A DNA stretch of 64,000 nt, from NCBI GenBank assembly GCA_018907035.1, contig JACCIC010000098.1:818501-882500 (forward strand), written 5' to 3'. How positions within the stretch are numbered: the stretch's first letter is position 1; every line of letters begins with the position of its first letter. This document shows, in pieces, positions 35,136 through 47,145 of this stretch. The notes beneath the pieces are model-generated. The model had not been told where the DNA came from. It did not search any database and was given only the letters and a program-made list of their open reading frames with translations. The position numbers and the translations under genes are program-made. The stretch is from Sycobia sp. Sy_11. Its lineage: Eukaryota > Arthropoda > Insecta > Hymenoptera > Epichrysomallidae.

Positions 35136-35414
35136 TTAGACGTGTTTTTTGAGCTCGGCGATTTTTGTTTGTCGAGCCTTTTTCGGTCTTGGCGATCCAG
35201 AATGCCTCCACTGGGACGATCGAGCCTTAGTTTCGACATCATATTCATAAACCCATGTTTCGTCACCTGTTATAACACGTTTTAGTAGTTCTGCATCGTT
35301 ATTAACTTCATTTAGCGACTCCTGAGCAACTTCCATTCGCCGCCGTTTTTGTTCGAAATTCAACAATTTTCCACACATTTCAAATCCAAAACATCCGAAA
35401 AAATTCGATGGCAT
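35136..35414 (-). pseudogene. mariner transposase, catalytic start
   Basis: EVNNDAELLKRVITGDETWV carries the first catalytic Asp, followed by YEYDVETKARSSQW and SGSPRPKKARQTKI, all standard mariner blocks. The other two Asp blocks are absent because the frame enters the inverted repeat. It continues the frame at 35380-35832 after a shift. Confidence 0.88.
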
Positions 35415-35832
35415 GAGCCAACTGATATGCCAACATAACAGCGACCTCTCCGATTGTGATTCGGCGATCGTTCATAACCATTTCTTTCACTGGTTTCACG
35501 TTTTCATCGGTTGTTGATGTGCTTGGGCGTCTGGGTTGTTCGTTATCTTCAACGTTTCCGCGGCCATCTTGGAAACGTTTATACCACTCGTAAATCCTTG
35601 CTTTACTCATAGCAGACTCATCATATGCCTTTGTTAACATTTTACAAACTTCACTATACTTTATTTCATTTTTTAGGAAAAATTGAATACAAATTCTTTG
35701 CTCCATTTTTTTCACAAACGAATATCGCCGAGCTTGAAAAAACACGGCTAACGTTAACGGCTGCCACTTAAAAAGTAAGCAATGAATATTGCTGAAAATT
35801 TTATCGTACTTCAGGTCCATGCGTACCAACAC
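35380..35832 (-). pseudogene. mariner transposase, N-terminal DNA-binding part
   Basis: The mariner N-terminus begins at MEQRICIQFFLKNEIKYSEV (residue 43 of the open frame), continues YEWYKRFQDGRGNVEDNEQP and RRPSTSTTDENVKPVKEMVM, the paired helix-turn-helix region that binds the inverted repeats. The first 42 residues of the frame are translated inverted repeat and not real protein. The frame shifts at about 35400 into the catalytic fragment. Confidence 0.88.
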
Positions 35833-35910
35833 AATAAAAAAATTTTATACAGGCGAACTCTCCAAACCGGCGAAATTTAAAAATTCTCGTTACTTTCTGA
35901 ACACACCTCG

Positions 35911-36240
35911 TATGTAGACAAAATTCAAATGTGCAAACTAATATAATACTAAAATAAGCACAAATCAAGGTTCTATACATGTACAAACCAACCTACCATA
36001 ACCATAGATTATATAATGTAAAAAATTTTTAGCCAATATTATGATAATTGTAATACCTATGTACTGTTTGTCGCTGATACGCAAAATGAGGATGCCAAAA
36101 GTGTAATAGCAAGTGATTCTAAGTCGATCAGAAAGTGCATGTTCATAAAAAGTTGCAATGATGTACCGATTTTAAACTATAAAATGAAATAAAGTCATAA
36201 AGAAATTTGAAACATAATATGCGAGTAAATGAAAGGCTAT
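35911..36240 (+). mobile_element. possible 3' end of LINE A beyond the mariner
   Basis: AT-rich, non-coding, ending in A-rich sequence with ATGAAATAAAG near 36185. Its position right after the inserted mariner, with a polyadenylation-like end, fits the separated LINE 3' UTR. This is inference; no coding block remains. Confidence 0.3.
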
Positions 36241-37675
36241 AGGTATGTTTGTTTTATAGCGATGGACCGTATCGAACTTAGCATACTACACTATTACAAA
36301 TATCTTCAATTTTCGGTAGCTTTTACTTACACTGTATTAGTGTTAAAATGTGCTTGAATTTTTGATAAGTTTGAATTATATTGTCACTAAAAATTAAATT
36401 ATTGAAAATAATTACACATATCTTTTAGTAATATATTGTATTATGAAGATTATTATCTATTATTTTAGTTAATATATTATATTATAAGGAACGTAACACC
36501 GATAAAAATATTTATTAATATAATGACACACAAGTATTGAAAGTTACTGAGTTTTTATTTATCCGCGATTTTCTCAATTAGACACGAAAATTCAGGAGAC
36601 GAATGATAAGCAAAACATCTCGCCGATGCTAATGTCGATAATTTTTACGTACACTTTATTAAGTACAACTATAGTATTATAAATAAATAAAAAAAAACTC
36701 AGTCATCCTAAATTTGCGGTTTCTCACGTAACTGACTTTTATGTGTGCATATTGGAGGAAAAAGAATCATATATCGCTAAAGTTCAATAAGATATTTTTA
36801 ACAGTATATGTATGTAATTGAAAGCTACGGAATTTACAGGGGTTAGTTTATAACGATCGGTTAATCAATCACTTCAACTTAGAATATATGTAATGCATAT
36901 AAGAAAAAAATAGAATGCCTAACCTTTTTTCAATCAAATGGTCCTTCCTTACTTTCATTTTTTTATCAAATACTGTATTAAGGGGCATGTTATTTATTTT
37001 CTTTGTTATTAACGGTTATTAAATGTTACACCCTTGACCACTATTTCTTGCTCCGGAATAAAGGAAGCGATACACTTTTATTAATATCATTATATTTAGT
37101 CTTCGAAATTGATCTATTTTTAATTTTTCATTACATTTTGGAAATTCCCACATCAGATTTACAAAAAATAAATTAATGATATAAATTTATATTTATACAC
37201 ATAAGACAATCTTTTAATTACATATCTGGGTAAATGATAATATTATGCATAAATAAATTAAAAAATGTATAAAATTAATGACTAATGAACATTCAGTAAC
37301 TAGGTGGGCTGAATAGGTCGTATGCTGACAAATAGGTGGCGTTATTATTATTAAATTTATATGATTTTTAGATAGTACCAACCTTTAAAAGATACGTGTA
37401 TAAATTTGACGGCTGTCGGACCATTGATTCGTGAGATATAACATTGTGAATAAAGCAGCTTTTCTGATTGTGAAAACAATGTTTAAAAAATAATTTCGTG
37501 GTTTGATCAAATATTGCTTTTTCGTGAAAAAAAATACTGTTGATGCTAAGACGAATTGATAAACATTATTCGGATTTTGTACCATAGAAACGCAACCGTT
37601 GACCTTTTTAAATAGCTCTCATGAAAAACCCTAAGAAACTTAAGATTTTTTTGTTTACAATTTTGCATCGAGCTC
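36241..37675. other. AT-rich stretch without recognised gene
   Basis: Stop-rich on both strands; nothing identified. Confidence 0.55.
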
Positions 37676-37682
37676 TTGTATG

Positions 37683-37683
<1 letters not shown>

Positions 37684-37730
<47 letters not shown>
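37684..37730. repeat. (TA)n microsatellite
   Basis: Pure TA run of about 46 bp. Confidence 0.95.
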
Positions 37731-37734
<4 letters not shown>

Positions 37735-37882
37735 CATGCTATGTGATACTAATTCAGTGGAAGACAACTGCAAATTTTCTGAAGCCTTTGTGACTCACGC
37801 ATCTACCCTAGGCTGTGATAAAAATTCATTGAACACGACGGAACGGATTGACAGCACTGGGCTCTCGCCTCTAATAACGACG
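37730..37882 (+). CDS. possible exon, unidentified
   Basis: The plus frame after the TA repeat has two Met codons (37730 and 37736) and 51 codons of balanced composition, for example NMLCDTNSVEDNCKFSEAF and NTTERIDSTGLSPLITT. It then reaches a weak donor GTAAAG at 37883 or a stop at 37892. No acceptor can be seen because the repeat is directly upstream. Not recognised. Confidence 0.22.
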
Positions 37883-37894
37883 GTAAAGGTCTAG

Positions 37895-40656
37895 AAATAG
37901 TAATTTATTTACATTAAAATTTTATGTCTATAATGACTCGACGAATCCCTTATAATACAGATCTTACACCAGACTACAAAGTTATACAGCAGAATTCCAA
38001 ACTTTTTTCGATATACCAACAATTTATTTGGTTAAAAAGTGACCAAAAAAAAAAAAAAAATAATCAAAATGATGGATATGCGTTTCAAAAAGAAGAAAGC
38101 AGAAAACTCAGCGTATTCATTGTTGTCATTTCAAAAATTCTTTATTGTTCGATTTTTTAAATTATTTATATATTTGTCCAAATAAAAAGTGCTCAATTGT
38201 CAATGAAATGACGCATCAATCATTAATAAAATACATGAGTTTCATTCGTCAACTCATTAATAATCGAATATACTGCTTGCCCTGAATTAGATCGAGAAAA
38301 AAAAAACATCCATTTAATTTTACAGTTATATCGTGGAGCGCGAAACAACCCGATGAATTATTTACCAAAATTTTCATCTCTATTCTTTCATCTATTACGA
38401 TAGGTGCTTACGAAGTTTGCTCAATCGCCCTTTGGAAATGTTCCAAAAGCCACGAACCGAGCTCGTATCTTACCGGGTTTCCTACATCTCATTTATTAAT
38501 CTTTGGGGCCGGACGCGTTCTCGATCGCCCCTACCCCCAATGGATATACCGCTTTTACACCGCGGCCGATCGAAGTCGCGACCCAGATTCCTTTTGCCGG
38601 CGCTCGCCCGCTTGGAGGGTATGTTCCGAAAGTAAAACGGCCCGAGCAAAAATAATCTCTTGCATTTGGTACATTTTACGATTGCTCATTTTCTATTTAA
38701 TATAAAAATGGTCAATTTTCCGTTGGGGACCCATACAGTCCGCCATGGAACGATTTTTGACTCCATACTGGCGGATTATTGGACCTGTAATTTGTGTATG
38801 ACAACAACAGTAGAAAGAACAGATCCATGTAGTGTTATAAACGCAACGCTATAACCTAAAATTTTTATTAAATTGTCATAGTAAACTCATAGTAAATATG
38901 GATGTGCATGAATTTTCAGTAACTAAAGGTATTAATTTTGATTGATCAAGTAGTTCGAGTAGTGACAAGAATCGAATAGAAAATGATAACCAGCCAGTAA
39001 TGAAATTGATGATCTCATTAATTCAAATAAAGAAACGCCAATAGTACAATGTTTTTATAAAAAAAAATATTATTGCAGATACTCTGAAAAAGAATTTTAT
39101 AAAAACTTTATTTAATTTGATACATTTATTTGAGTAAAAAGTTATATTTTATAATGCCTACAGCGTTCGATTAATTGGGCTAATTTAAAGCTTTTATAAT
39201 TAAATCTCTATATAAAATAGAAAATATAATATTTAGCTGACTATAATGAACATTTGAACAACTATAATAGAACTGTAAATAAAGGATAATTGTGAATTGC
39301 AATAATACTCCGATTTTTTGATTATCGCAACGTTTTATATAAGACAAAGATCAGCTGTAATAATCTTGAATATAATAAATCAATAATACGCTAATATTTT
39401 CTACATGATCGCGTATTTATATTTCCAATAAACACCCTTATTTTTCGCTGTTTACTTACATCAAAATAACCGTTAAATTTTTAAATTTGATTCTTAACCA
39501 GCGTCTACCGCTGGAAGTCTACAGCTGAGGGGTAACCGTGATTTCACACCCACCAGTGCGACCATTCATTCATGTCCTCGAATACAGCCCAAGGAATTGT
39601 CCCTGACAATAATTAAATTACGCTTTCCTATTCATCATCCGTCTTCTTTGAATCTTCTATTGCGCGCCAGGATAGAATTGCGGTAAGAAGACGTCATCGA
39701 CCATTTCCCCGGATTCTCCTTTCGAGTCGACATGAATTACATGAAAAAAAAAAAAAAAAATTATGAATTCCAACGATACTCATATAAGTTTTAACGGAAC
39801 GGTTTGCAATTTACAATATCAATACTTATCAAATATTGGCAGAAATTTTGAAAATTTAATATTTTATAATTGTCCATGATTTCCTCAATAAACATTTTCC
39901 TAAGGTTCTTTCGTGAAAAAAATACATCTACTTCCTCTCCCTCTAAGATTTATATATACTTTATATATACTTTTTTTATATTATTTATATACTTTTATTT
40001 TGTATTATTATTTTTTTATATTATTTTATATATACTTTGAATCGCTATACGTGGTTTTGTCCTGAAATGTGTTCATAATATTATGATCATTGTACAGAGT
40101 GTAAAAAGAATAATAATATTGCCCAAACTATTTACTTGGATGTCGTTGTATTATAATATTATACAGATAGCTTGTTCTTAACTTGAAGATCATTTCGTGG
40201 TCAAAAAGAATTTTTTGATCTAAAAGTAAGGAAAACCTATAATAATATGAATAAATATTTGACCTAAAAAAAAATTATTAAAAATTTTATTAAAAAATCT
40301 CTTTAATGTAGTAAATAAGTTGATAAGCTAAAAGGCCTTAAATGAATTTTTATAAAAATAGTGCTTTTTCCGCTTACAATTTCCTCAAAATTGATTGAAT
40401 CAATTCCTTCAAAATTCGTACTCGAATTTCTATTACCCATAAAGATGCATTTTCGTATGAGGAAAATTTTCAAATTTTCATTCATATAGTTTATATTTGT
40501 TATCGACAAAGTCCTTCGTAAAATATTAAATTTATGAAAGCATATACTCACAATAATCATTGTGTCTTTTTTGTTTTTTTTTTTATTATAATTACTCATT
40601 CTAATAAAGACAAAAATTGTACTGAACGTAAATTATTTGAAACTTTTTTGTTGCAG
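37895..40656. other. AT-rich stretch with one GC-richer island
   Basis: The only departure from AT-rich background is 38410-38640, about half GC, with a 72-codon plus frame and further open frames on both strands. No family is recognised; it could be an exon or a conserved regulatory segment. Poly-A runs at 38045 and 39745. Confidence 0.45.
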
Positions 40657-40764
40657 TTGCGACGAAATCATTCGCGGCACGAATCAAACACTTATTTTGC
40701 CCCTTTTAGCCTACGCTTTCGCGTACTACCTTGCGTGGGGCCTACAGGATGAATCGCGTACACG
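40657..40764 (+). CDS. possible membrane-protein exon
   Basis: A strong acceptor (CTTTTTTGTTGCAG) ends at 40656 and a donor GTAATT starts at 40765. The frame beginning one base in has 35 codons, CDEIIRGTNQ followed by a hydrophobic stretch TLILPLLAYAFAYYLAWGL that could span a membrane. The other two frames are shorter or stop. A further acceptor with a long T tract at 41143 begins sequence in compatible phase (PFNTKIGALRL, then GTAAAC). The family is not recognised and chance is possible. Confidence 0.25.
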
Positions 40765-40964
40765 GTAATTATAGATCGGTCAAAGCATTGTTTATCGACC
40801 TTAATTTCATTGCGCTAAGGTTAGAAGAAAAGGTATCTATGGAGGAATTTTATGAATGGAAGACAGAGGTGAAATCCTCGCGAGGAAGGATTTCTTTACC
40901 TATACTGCCTGATATAGGGATAAGGGTTGGTAGAACAAAACTGGATATATTAGATACTTGAGAT

Positions 40965-41969
40965 ACCGAACGGAAATGGGAGCCCGGATATTAAAAGCGT
41001 GAGGATCTTTTAGCTCAATGCGGCTGGATCGTAGAGATATCTAAGGTTTATGTCTCTAGAATGTACTGGGAGTAGCTAGTGGTCGGGACTTTACCGCTCG
41101 TGCTGCTCCCGGAGGAACGGGCGCTTCTATGCTTTTTTTTTTTGTCAGCCCCTTTAATACAAAAATCGGCGCATTGCGCTTGTGGTAAACAATTGTGCTA
41201 CGGAGGAAATTTCGACCAACGAATCGCAGTGCTACTTTTCGCTGGATTCCCTCGTCAAGAAATGCATTGGTCCGTAAGCCCTGGACAATTTGAACGCCGA
41301 GCTTGGATCGAGCTTCACTTCCTCGTCTACGAGATAAAATAGGTGGAAGAGTGGAAAAGCGCTTCTCTACCATTACACAAATAATTTTCGTACGATTTTT
41401 ACAGTATTTGATATTGCGGGTGTTTCTGTAGTTTTTACACATAATTAATAAATTTTATTCGCAGTCTTCGCACAATAACATGAATGTAGGTTTTTGAATC
41501 GTAAGAGTAGCGCAAAAATGACCAAAGTTATGAATACATATGTATGTATCTATGATTAAATTTATAATTATTACAGTTACATCTAATAAATTTATGATTA
41601 AAATATTTATTTGAATATCTATAGCTATTACACCTTATACCTATGTTAAAATAATAGTAATCTTAATAGTTGTATATAATAATAATATTAATATATAATA
41701 ATATGATAACTTTAATTTAATCAGAAAATTATAAAATTAGATATAAAAGTACGGTTGTTATTACTATTATATTGATTATTATTACTTGTCGTTATTATTA
41801 ATAATTAAACTAAACAAACTAAATATATATTCAGTATAGTAAAAAGAAAATACAAATGTAAAGTATCGAATGCATACATCAAAACGGGAAGTACCGATAG
41901 TGTCCATTAGGCGTACAACTATGACATATAAAAGCTTATATATATATTAAATGTATAATCATAACGAAA
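40965..41969. other. mixed stretch, long open frames at 41.06-41.44 kb
   Basis: Frames of 87 codons (plus, 41079-41342) and 128 codons (minus, 41056-41442) overlap in a GC-richer patch. Neither matches a family I know. The rest is AT-rich. Confidence 0.35.
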
Positions 41970-42055
41970 ATGCTGGCAGTCCGTTACACAGACATGTTAT
42001 CCGAACAAAAGTTGGCGCAGATCAAAGCAATCCTTTCTGAGGAATTTCATAGAAT
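41970..42055 (+). CDS. possible short exon, unidentified
   Basis: ATG at 41970 begins MLAVRYTDMLSEQKLAQIKA, then ILSEEFHR, running to a donor GTAAGG at 42056. A CAG acceptor inside (41979) is an alternative start. Composition is protein-like against AT-rich flanks. Too short to be sure. Confidence 0.2.
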
Positions 42056-42728
42056 GTAAGGTAAAGCTCATCATTGTTCGAATATTTTTTTTTTTTTAAT
42101 AATTGTATTATTTTTAACATAATATTTAGATATTTTTACAATGCAACTTACAGAAAAAATGTAATAGTAATGTTAAAAAAAAAATTTCATTGTCGTAGTT
42201 CTCGGGTAGGGCCTAGGGTTTTCCTCCTATAATCTGAATATAAAAATACCGTAGTCCGAACTTAAAATTAATTTTTACAAAGAAAAAGTGAATGAGTAAG
42301 TGACAAGTGAAAATTAAAAAAAAAAAATTATTCAAGTAGCCCATTACATAGCCGAAGAAATGATAAAACTCATATTTACAAACAGATGTTGGGGTAGGGA
42401 GGATACATGCAAATAAAATGGAATTTAACTCGGACACAAATGGGTAAACTCGTCCGAGTACAAATGCAATGATAATAAAGTAGACTTATAATAGGACATA
42501 TAATTTTCAAGTAATTAACGATTGTAATTATTAAAAAATAATTTATCTTATGGATTGTGATATTATTAATTATATATACTTGATTAGTCAGTGAGAAATA
42601 GTGTCTTTATGTTTTTTATTAACTTCAAAGATCGCGATGAATTCAACGGGGAGTCAAAACGACGCGACTTCATTTATTTGGTTAGTATGTTAGTATACGC
42701 TAATAATTAAAGTAATTTCAACCTTCAG

Positions 42729-42827
42729 AGATGCATTTTTATATTTATCCTTGACCGAGACGATCGGAAAGCCAATGAAGCGGTACAGGCAATTATTTTC
42801 TCCGTCTACATGATTTGGGCCTTGTGA
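42729..42827 (+). CDS. possible terminal exon, unidentified
   Basis: Acceptor TTTCAACCTTCAG ends at 42728. Phase 0 then gives 32 codons and TGA: RCIFIFILDRDDRKANEAV and QAIIFSVYMIWAL. Just upstream, 42631-42680 is also open in the compatible frame (RDEFNGESKRRDFIYL) between an acceptor CTTCAAAG and GTTAGT, but the intron would be only 48 bp. Not recognised. Confidence 0.2.
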   Translation, partial: RCIFIFILDRDDRKANEAVQAIIFSVYMIWAL

Positions 42828-43688
42828 ATGCTCGCGTAACGTATAAACGTGAGCCCAGTGTAAGAAATAATCGGGAAACTAGACGTCCGATAGGGACACA
42901 TTTACGCGCTCTTAAGAACAACAAGAAAAGCTCCATACCTTATGTATCATGAAAGAAACATATAGATCAGAATCTAGATTCGAATGCAGTGAATGTTTAT
43001 CTTCGCCATACACACAGTGGACTACCATAATAATCTACAAGTCGTCTATCTTTTCGAAAATAGAATTTTTATCAAAAAATGGAAAATTTACAAAAAAAAA
43101 AAATTAAAAAAAAGCATTAATAGCATATAAAAATACATTGAAAAAAATAATTCATGCATTACCATCGCGGATCGTTACGACGCCATATGGCGCCACGAGT
43201 CGAGTTGTCAAAATATAGATTGGCTCTAGGTTAAGAGACCTTAGGACACTTTCGTATAGATCTGAGAAACCAACTAATTCGTAAAAATCGCGGCCATCTA
43301 CAACTTAATATTATTATACTGAAACGTAGATGTTTAAAATTTCGATCCAGTCGTTTAAGCAAAACGCTTAGGTAAATATTTCTCTCATTATTTATAATTT
43401 ACAGCATTTACATTGATGATAATTTCAGTTTTTTGTCACTGTCTTATTGTAAGAGTGTTATTATCGAGCCTATATAAGGAATTAAATTTATATTTATTAA
43501 CAGGAAGGTAGAAAAGTTCAAATATAGTTTTTAGTTTTTTTTTTTTTTGTAATTGAGTCAGTTTGGAACGTCCGATATCTTTGAAAGCTAAATTCAATTT
43601 TTTATTTTAATACATAGAAACAATGGAATTATGAAACGACGGGATAGCTTCAATATTTATAAGACATCACTGATAAATACCTAATAAG

Positions 43689-43690
<2 letters not shown>
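42828..43690. other. AT-rich stretch without recognised gene
   Basis: Nothing identified. Confidence 0.5.

Positions 43691-43733
<43 letters not shown>
43690..43733. repeat. (TA)n microsatellite
   Basis: Pure TA run of about 42 bp. Confidence 0.95.
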
Positions 43734-43734
<1 letters not shown>

Positions 43735-43799
43735 AAGCAGATTTTATTCAAATCGAGCCAGTTTCGATATTAGAAAAAAAAAAACAAAGCGAATTAAAT

Positions 43800-44062
43800 A
43801 ATACGGACGCGCTTATTGTTGTTTCATCGTCGTCGCGTCACCTAAAGCGGCCCGCGAAGCGGGACTGTCCGCGCCCGCTCGCGGTGGCCAAAGCGCTGGT
43901 CGAGAGCCTCGAAATGCCCGTGTGTCGAAACTTTTCATTGTACACGAGAGCGGATCGCCCTACTTCAGCGGGAGAACAAACGGTTTTGATGACGTGGCTA
44001 CGAGGATCGATAGAGCCGAGGAGGGAAAAACTGCTGCGCACTTGAGTTACGTGTGTATATGT
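43800..44062. other. GC-rich island with several open frames
   Basis: Sharp GC-rich block in AT-rich DNA. A plus frame is open for about 100 codons up to the TGA near 44044 and includes LAVAKALVESLEMPVCRNF; a second plus frame and a minus frame are also open. Such multi-frame openness follows from GC content. It may be an exon or a regulatory element, with no way to choose from sequence alone. Confidence 0.35.
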
Positions 44063-45404
44063 ATATATATATATATATTAGAAAATCGAGCAGTTGCTCA
44101 CATGAAGAATTCTAGATAATCGTATATGTTTATTATTGTTAAAGCATTTACTTAAACTGCGTTTTTAAATAAAACAGAAAATTAGTTACTGAAAGTCTTT
44201 AGTAAAAAAGATTCGAATCTTCTAACTGTCGTGAAAATTTGTAATAATTTCAACAAAAACATCTAATTTTCAAAAATGTAGAGTATACAAGAGAAACGTC
44301 TTTGTAATGAAGTTTTACTATATTGATAAAAATAAAAGATTACTCTAACGTGTTTTACACTTATGCGCTTATCATGAGGAAATAAAGGAACTACAACATT
44401 TTTCGTAAAATAAATCCCTTATTTAATTTTTGTCAAATAAACTTGAATCCCTTACGATGCCATTTGGCATGATTCCGGTTCGAACGACACTGCATGAACA
44501 GAAACTTATGTTTGAGTATGATCATTATTTTTTTTCCGAAATCGAATTTCAAAATTATTGTACAATTATACACCGACTCGTTCCCGTGATGAAATATACA
44601 CAAAAACAATTTTTTCATTTCCAGCCATCGATGGGATAATTGCTTGAATATTCCAAACTTTTAATGATAAAGTTCGCTTGAATATCAACAAATAACGGCC
44701 TAGCTTAAATTAAGGTTTCTTTTCACTTTAATTCGTCTTATATTTTTGCATTTCCTTAGACAACTCAATAAATGCTTTTACAATTGGTCGATAACTTATT
44801 GGTCGAAAACTTATTTTCTCTTGCATCCAGCGCCATAGAGATTATAGGAATTTTGCATTGAAAAAATTTACTCGACTTCACGTTCGATTTAATTATTCAC
44901 TGTAAGCAAAAGGGTATCGTATCTACGAAATGCGAATGCGCTATGAGGTCCTAAAACTTTATCGAGCTGATTTGGGAGCTGATCGGAGCCACCCCCATTT
45001 AATCTGGCAACGATCTCTCTTTGTAAGATGAGTAAAATCATTTGCGAATGGAACAATGTAGTACGCAGGTAGCAATTTATTTGATATATATAGTATTATT
45101 GTAAAATAATACAATGTACGAGAGTTATTTGAGATACTAGCCATGAAATTGTTCTTACTAGAAAGTACCATGAGCAAATTTTTAGGGCTTGAATTTCGAT
45201 TTCATGCGATATCAAAATAATTGGAAATAATCTTTATCAAAACGATTGCAATACGAGTCCAAATATTCCAAATGATTCCTTCATGAAGGATCCAATGATT
45301 TCGTAGAGCGAATAGTTGCTCGAAGAAGAAAAGAACGTGTTTATTAAATTATTAAAACTCGTTTTATGTAGAAAAGTAAATTGAAAGAAATGAGATAATT
45401 AAGA
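44063..45404. other. AT-rich stretch without recognised gene
   Basis: Frames of 60-70 codons at 44430-44639 and 44959-45177 match no known family. Confidence 0.5.
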
Positions 45405-45476
45405 TGTGTGTGTGTGTGTGTGTATGTGTGTGCGTGCGCGCGCGTGTGTACATGTATGGGAATGGACATGTATATA

Positions 45477-45530
<54 letters not shown>
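45405..45530. repeat. (TG)n(CG)n and (AT)n microsatellites
   Basis: TG/CG alternating run at 45405-45450, then a TA run at about 45483-45528. A shorter GC/TG run follows at 45619-45637. Confidence 0.95.
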
Positions 45531-45533
<3 letters not shown>

Positions 45534-45787
45534 GTAATAGTTGGATTCAGGAAAGGATTTAAAGAACCACAATGAAAGCGCTAAATGTCCATTTGCTCTT
45601 TCAACTATGTGTCTAAATGCGCGCGCGCGTGTGTGTATCTAATATAAGAAACGCGCATTACAAGAGAGTATACACAGATAACATTTTTCAATAATCGATA
45701 ACGCGCGACCTTGCAATTGAGAGGCGGTAGCAGCGCGACGGTGGCAGTGCAGCAGGTTTTGATCCGTATGTATACCATATCTATAGA

Positions 45788-45789
<2 letters not shown>

Positions 45790-45833
<44 letters not shown>
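45790..45833. repeat. (AT)n microsatellite
   Basis: Pure AT run of about 44 bp. Confidence 0.95.
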
Positions 45834-45837
<4 letters not shown>

Positions 45838-46141
45838 ATACAGGATATAAAATGAATCCGCGGGCTTTCGACCTTTTGGCAGGGATGCGAAAAATGATTG
45901 GAATTCTATGTGGGGGTTGACAATTTCGCGCAGAACGAAATGCGGAAGGTTTGCAGTTACATGCGATTACAGCTTTGCAAACCCGGTATCGATTGAATAA
46001 ATAAATATTATAGTTTTCATACGTATATGAAAAATGTAATATTTGATCTATTCAACTATTTGACAATTGTTTCCAGAAGTAAATCGGGAAACAAAAAGTT
46101 ACTTCGTATAGATATTAGTCTGATTACACCTCTACATAGGC

Positions 46142-46191
46142 CCACACACGCACGTACACACGCACGCACACACGCACGCGCACACACACAT
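46142..46191. repeat. (CACG)n/(CA)n repeat
   Basis: CACG and CA units for about 50 bp; the Thr-His-Ala frames across it are artefacts. Confidence 0.9.
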
Positions 46192-46199
46192 TACAATGA

Positions 46200-46735
46200 A
46201 ATTAACAGATAGACGCTATAAAAATGCTCAATCCACAAGGCACACTATTATATTCGACGATCGCCTTCGATCTTTCTCTCATTGGCTTCAACAATACGAG
46301 CTCGATTTTACACGATATTATGGCGATTATCATACACAAAATCGAGTTTTCTTCCAGAAATATTTCCAACGAAATTCCTAAATCTTACGTACAGTGATAA
46401 TGAAAAAAAAAAAAGTGAGCTAATTCGTGAATTCGACGTCTACGGAATTCCATCAACGAAAAATCATCAATCGAAACAAGAAGGTCGTACATAAGCAGCT
46501 TATCGAGAAACGCGTAAAACTTACACGCGCGCGCCAAATCTGTCCAACGTCCGATATGCCAAGTGGCCAGGGTCAACAACGGAGCCTCCCCCGTATGTAC
46601 GACGAGGCGTCGATTGAGCCATCGTCAAGAATTCGCGCGCTGATTAGAGGAGAGACAGAAATTTCGCATTCGCGATCCGATGAGGAAAAAAGCTGCTCTA
46701 AAGCACCTCCGAAATTATAAGCATGTGCAATGGAC
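46200..46735. other. moderately GC-rich stretch with open frames, unassigned
   Basis: Plus frames at 46196-46381 and 46427-46720 (97 codons, ending with a Ser/Arg/Glu-rich part) are open. No splice context or family supports either. Confidence 0.35.
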
Positions 46736-46778
46736 TAGAATTTTTGGAAAACCTTGTATTGGCTAAGTTAGTTATTTA

Positions 46779-46781
<3 letters not shown>

Positions 46782-46832
<51 letters not shown>
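46782..46832. repeat. (AT)n microsatellite
   Basis: Pure AT run of about 50 bp. Confidence 0.95.
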
Positions 46833-46836
<4 letters not shown>

Positions 46837-47084
46837 GATTTTGTAATATAATCTAATTAATAATATAATTATATTACAGCTCCGTATAATAATTTAATTC
46901 TTTCTTTTTTAATCATATTAAAGTTATACTGGCCAAAGCTTATTTATTTAATAACTTAATAATTGATAATTTAATTTGCGCTGAAAAACCTCGGTTCGAT
47001 CATACTCTATGTCATAAATTAAAGTCATAAAAACGGAATGATTTATCCAAGAGTCGTTATTCTAGCCGTTACAGACTCTATTTA

Positions 47085-47090
<6 letters not shown>

Positions 47091-47144
<54 letters not shown>
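47091..47144. repeat. (AT)n microsatellite
   Basis: Pure AT run of about 54 bp. Confidence 0.95.

Positions 47145-47145
<1 letters not shown>

Larger units (their letters stand above)
34990..35910 (-). mobile_element. mariner with long inverted repeats, internally deleted
   Basis: About 920 bp. The ends at 34990-35150 and 35735-35910 are reverse complements over roughly 150 bp. Shared blocks are GTAACGAGAATTTTT, GGTTTGGAGAGT, GTACGATAAAATTTTCAGCA and CTTACTTTTTAAGTGGCAGC. The right end CGAGGTGTGTTCAG (reverse strand) is followed by TA; the outermost part of the left end is lost. The interior keeps the transposase N-terminus and the first catalytic Asp, then runs straight into the left repeat. 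It lies in the 3' part of LINE A. Confidence 0.88.
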
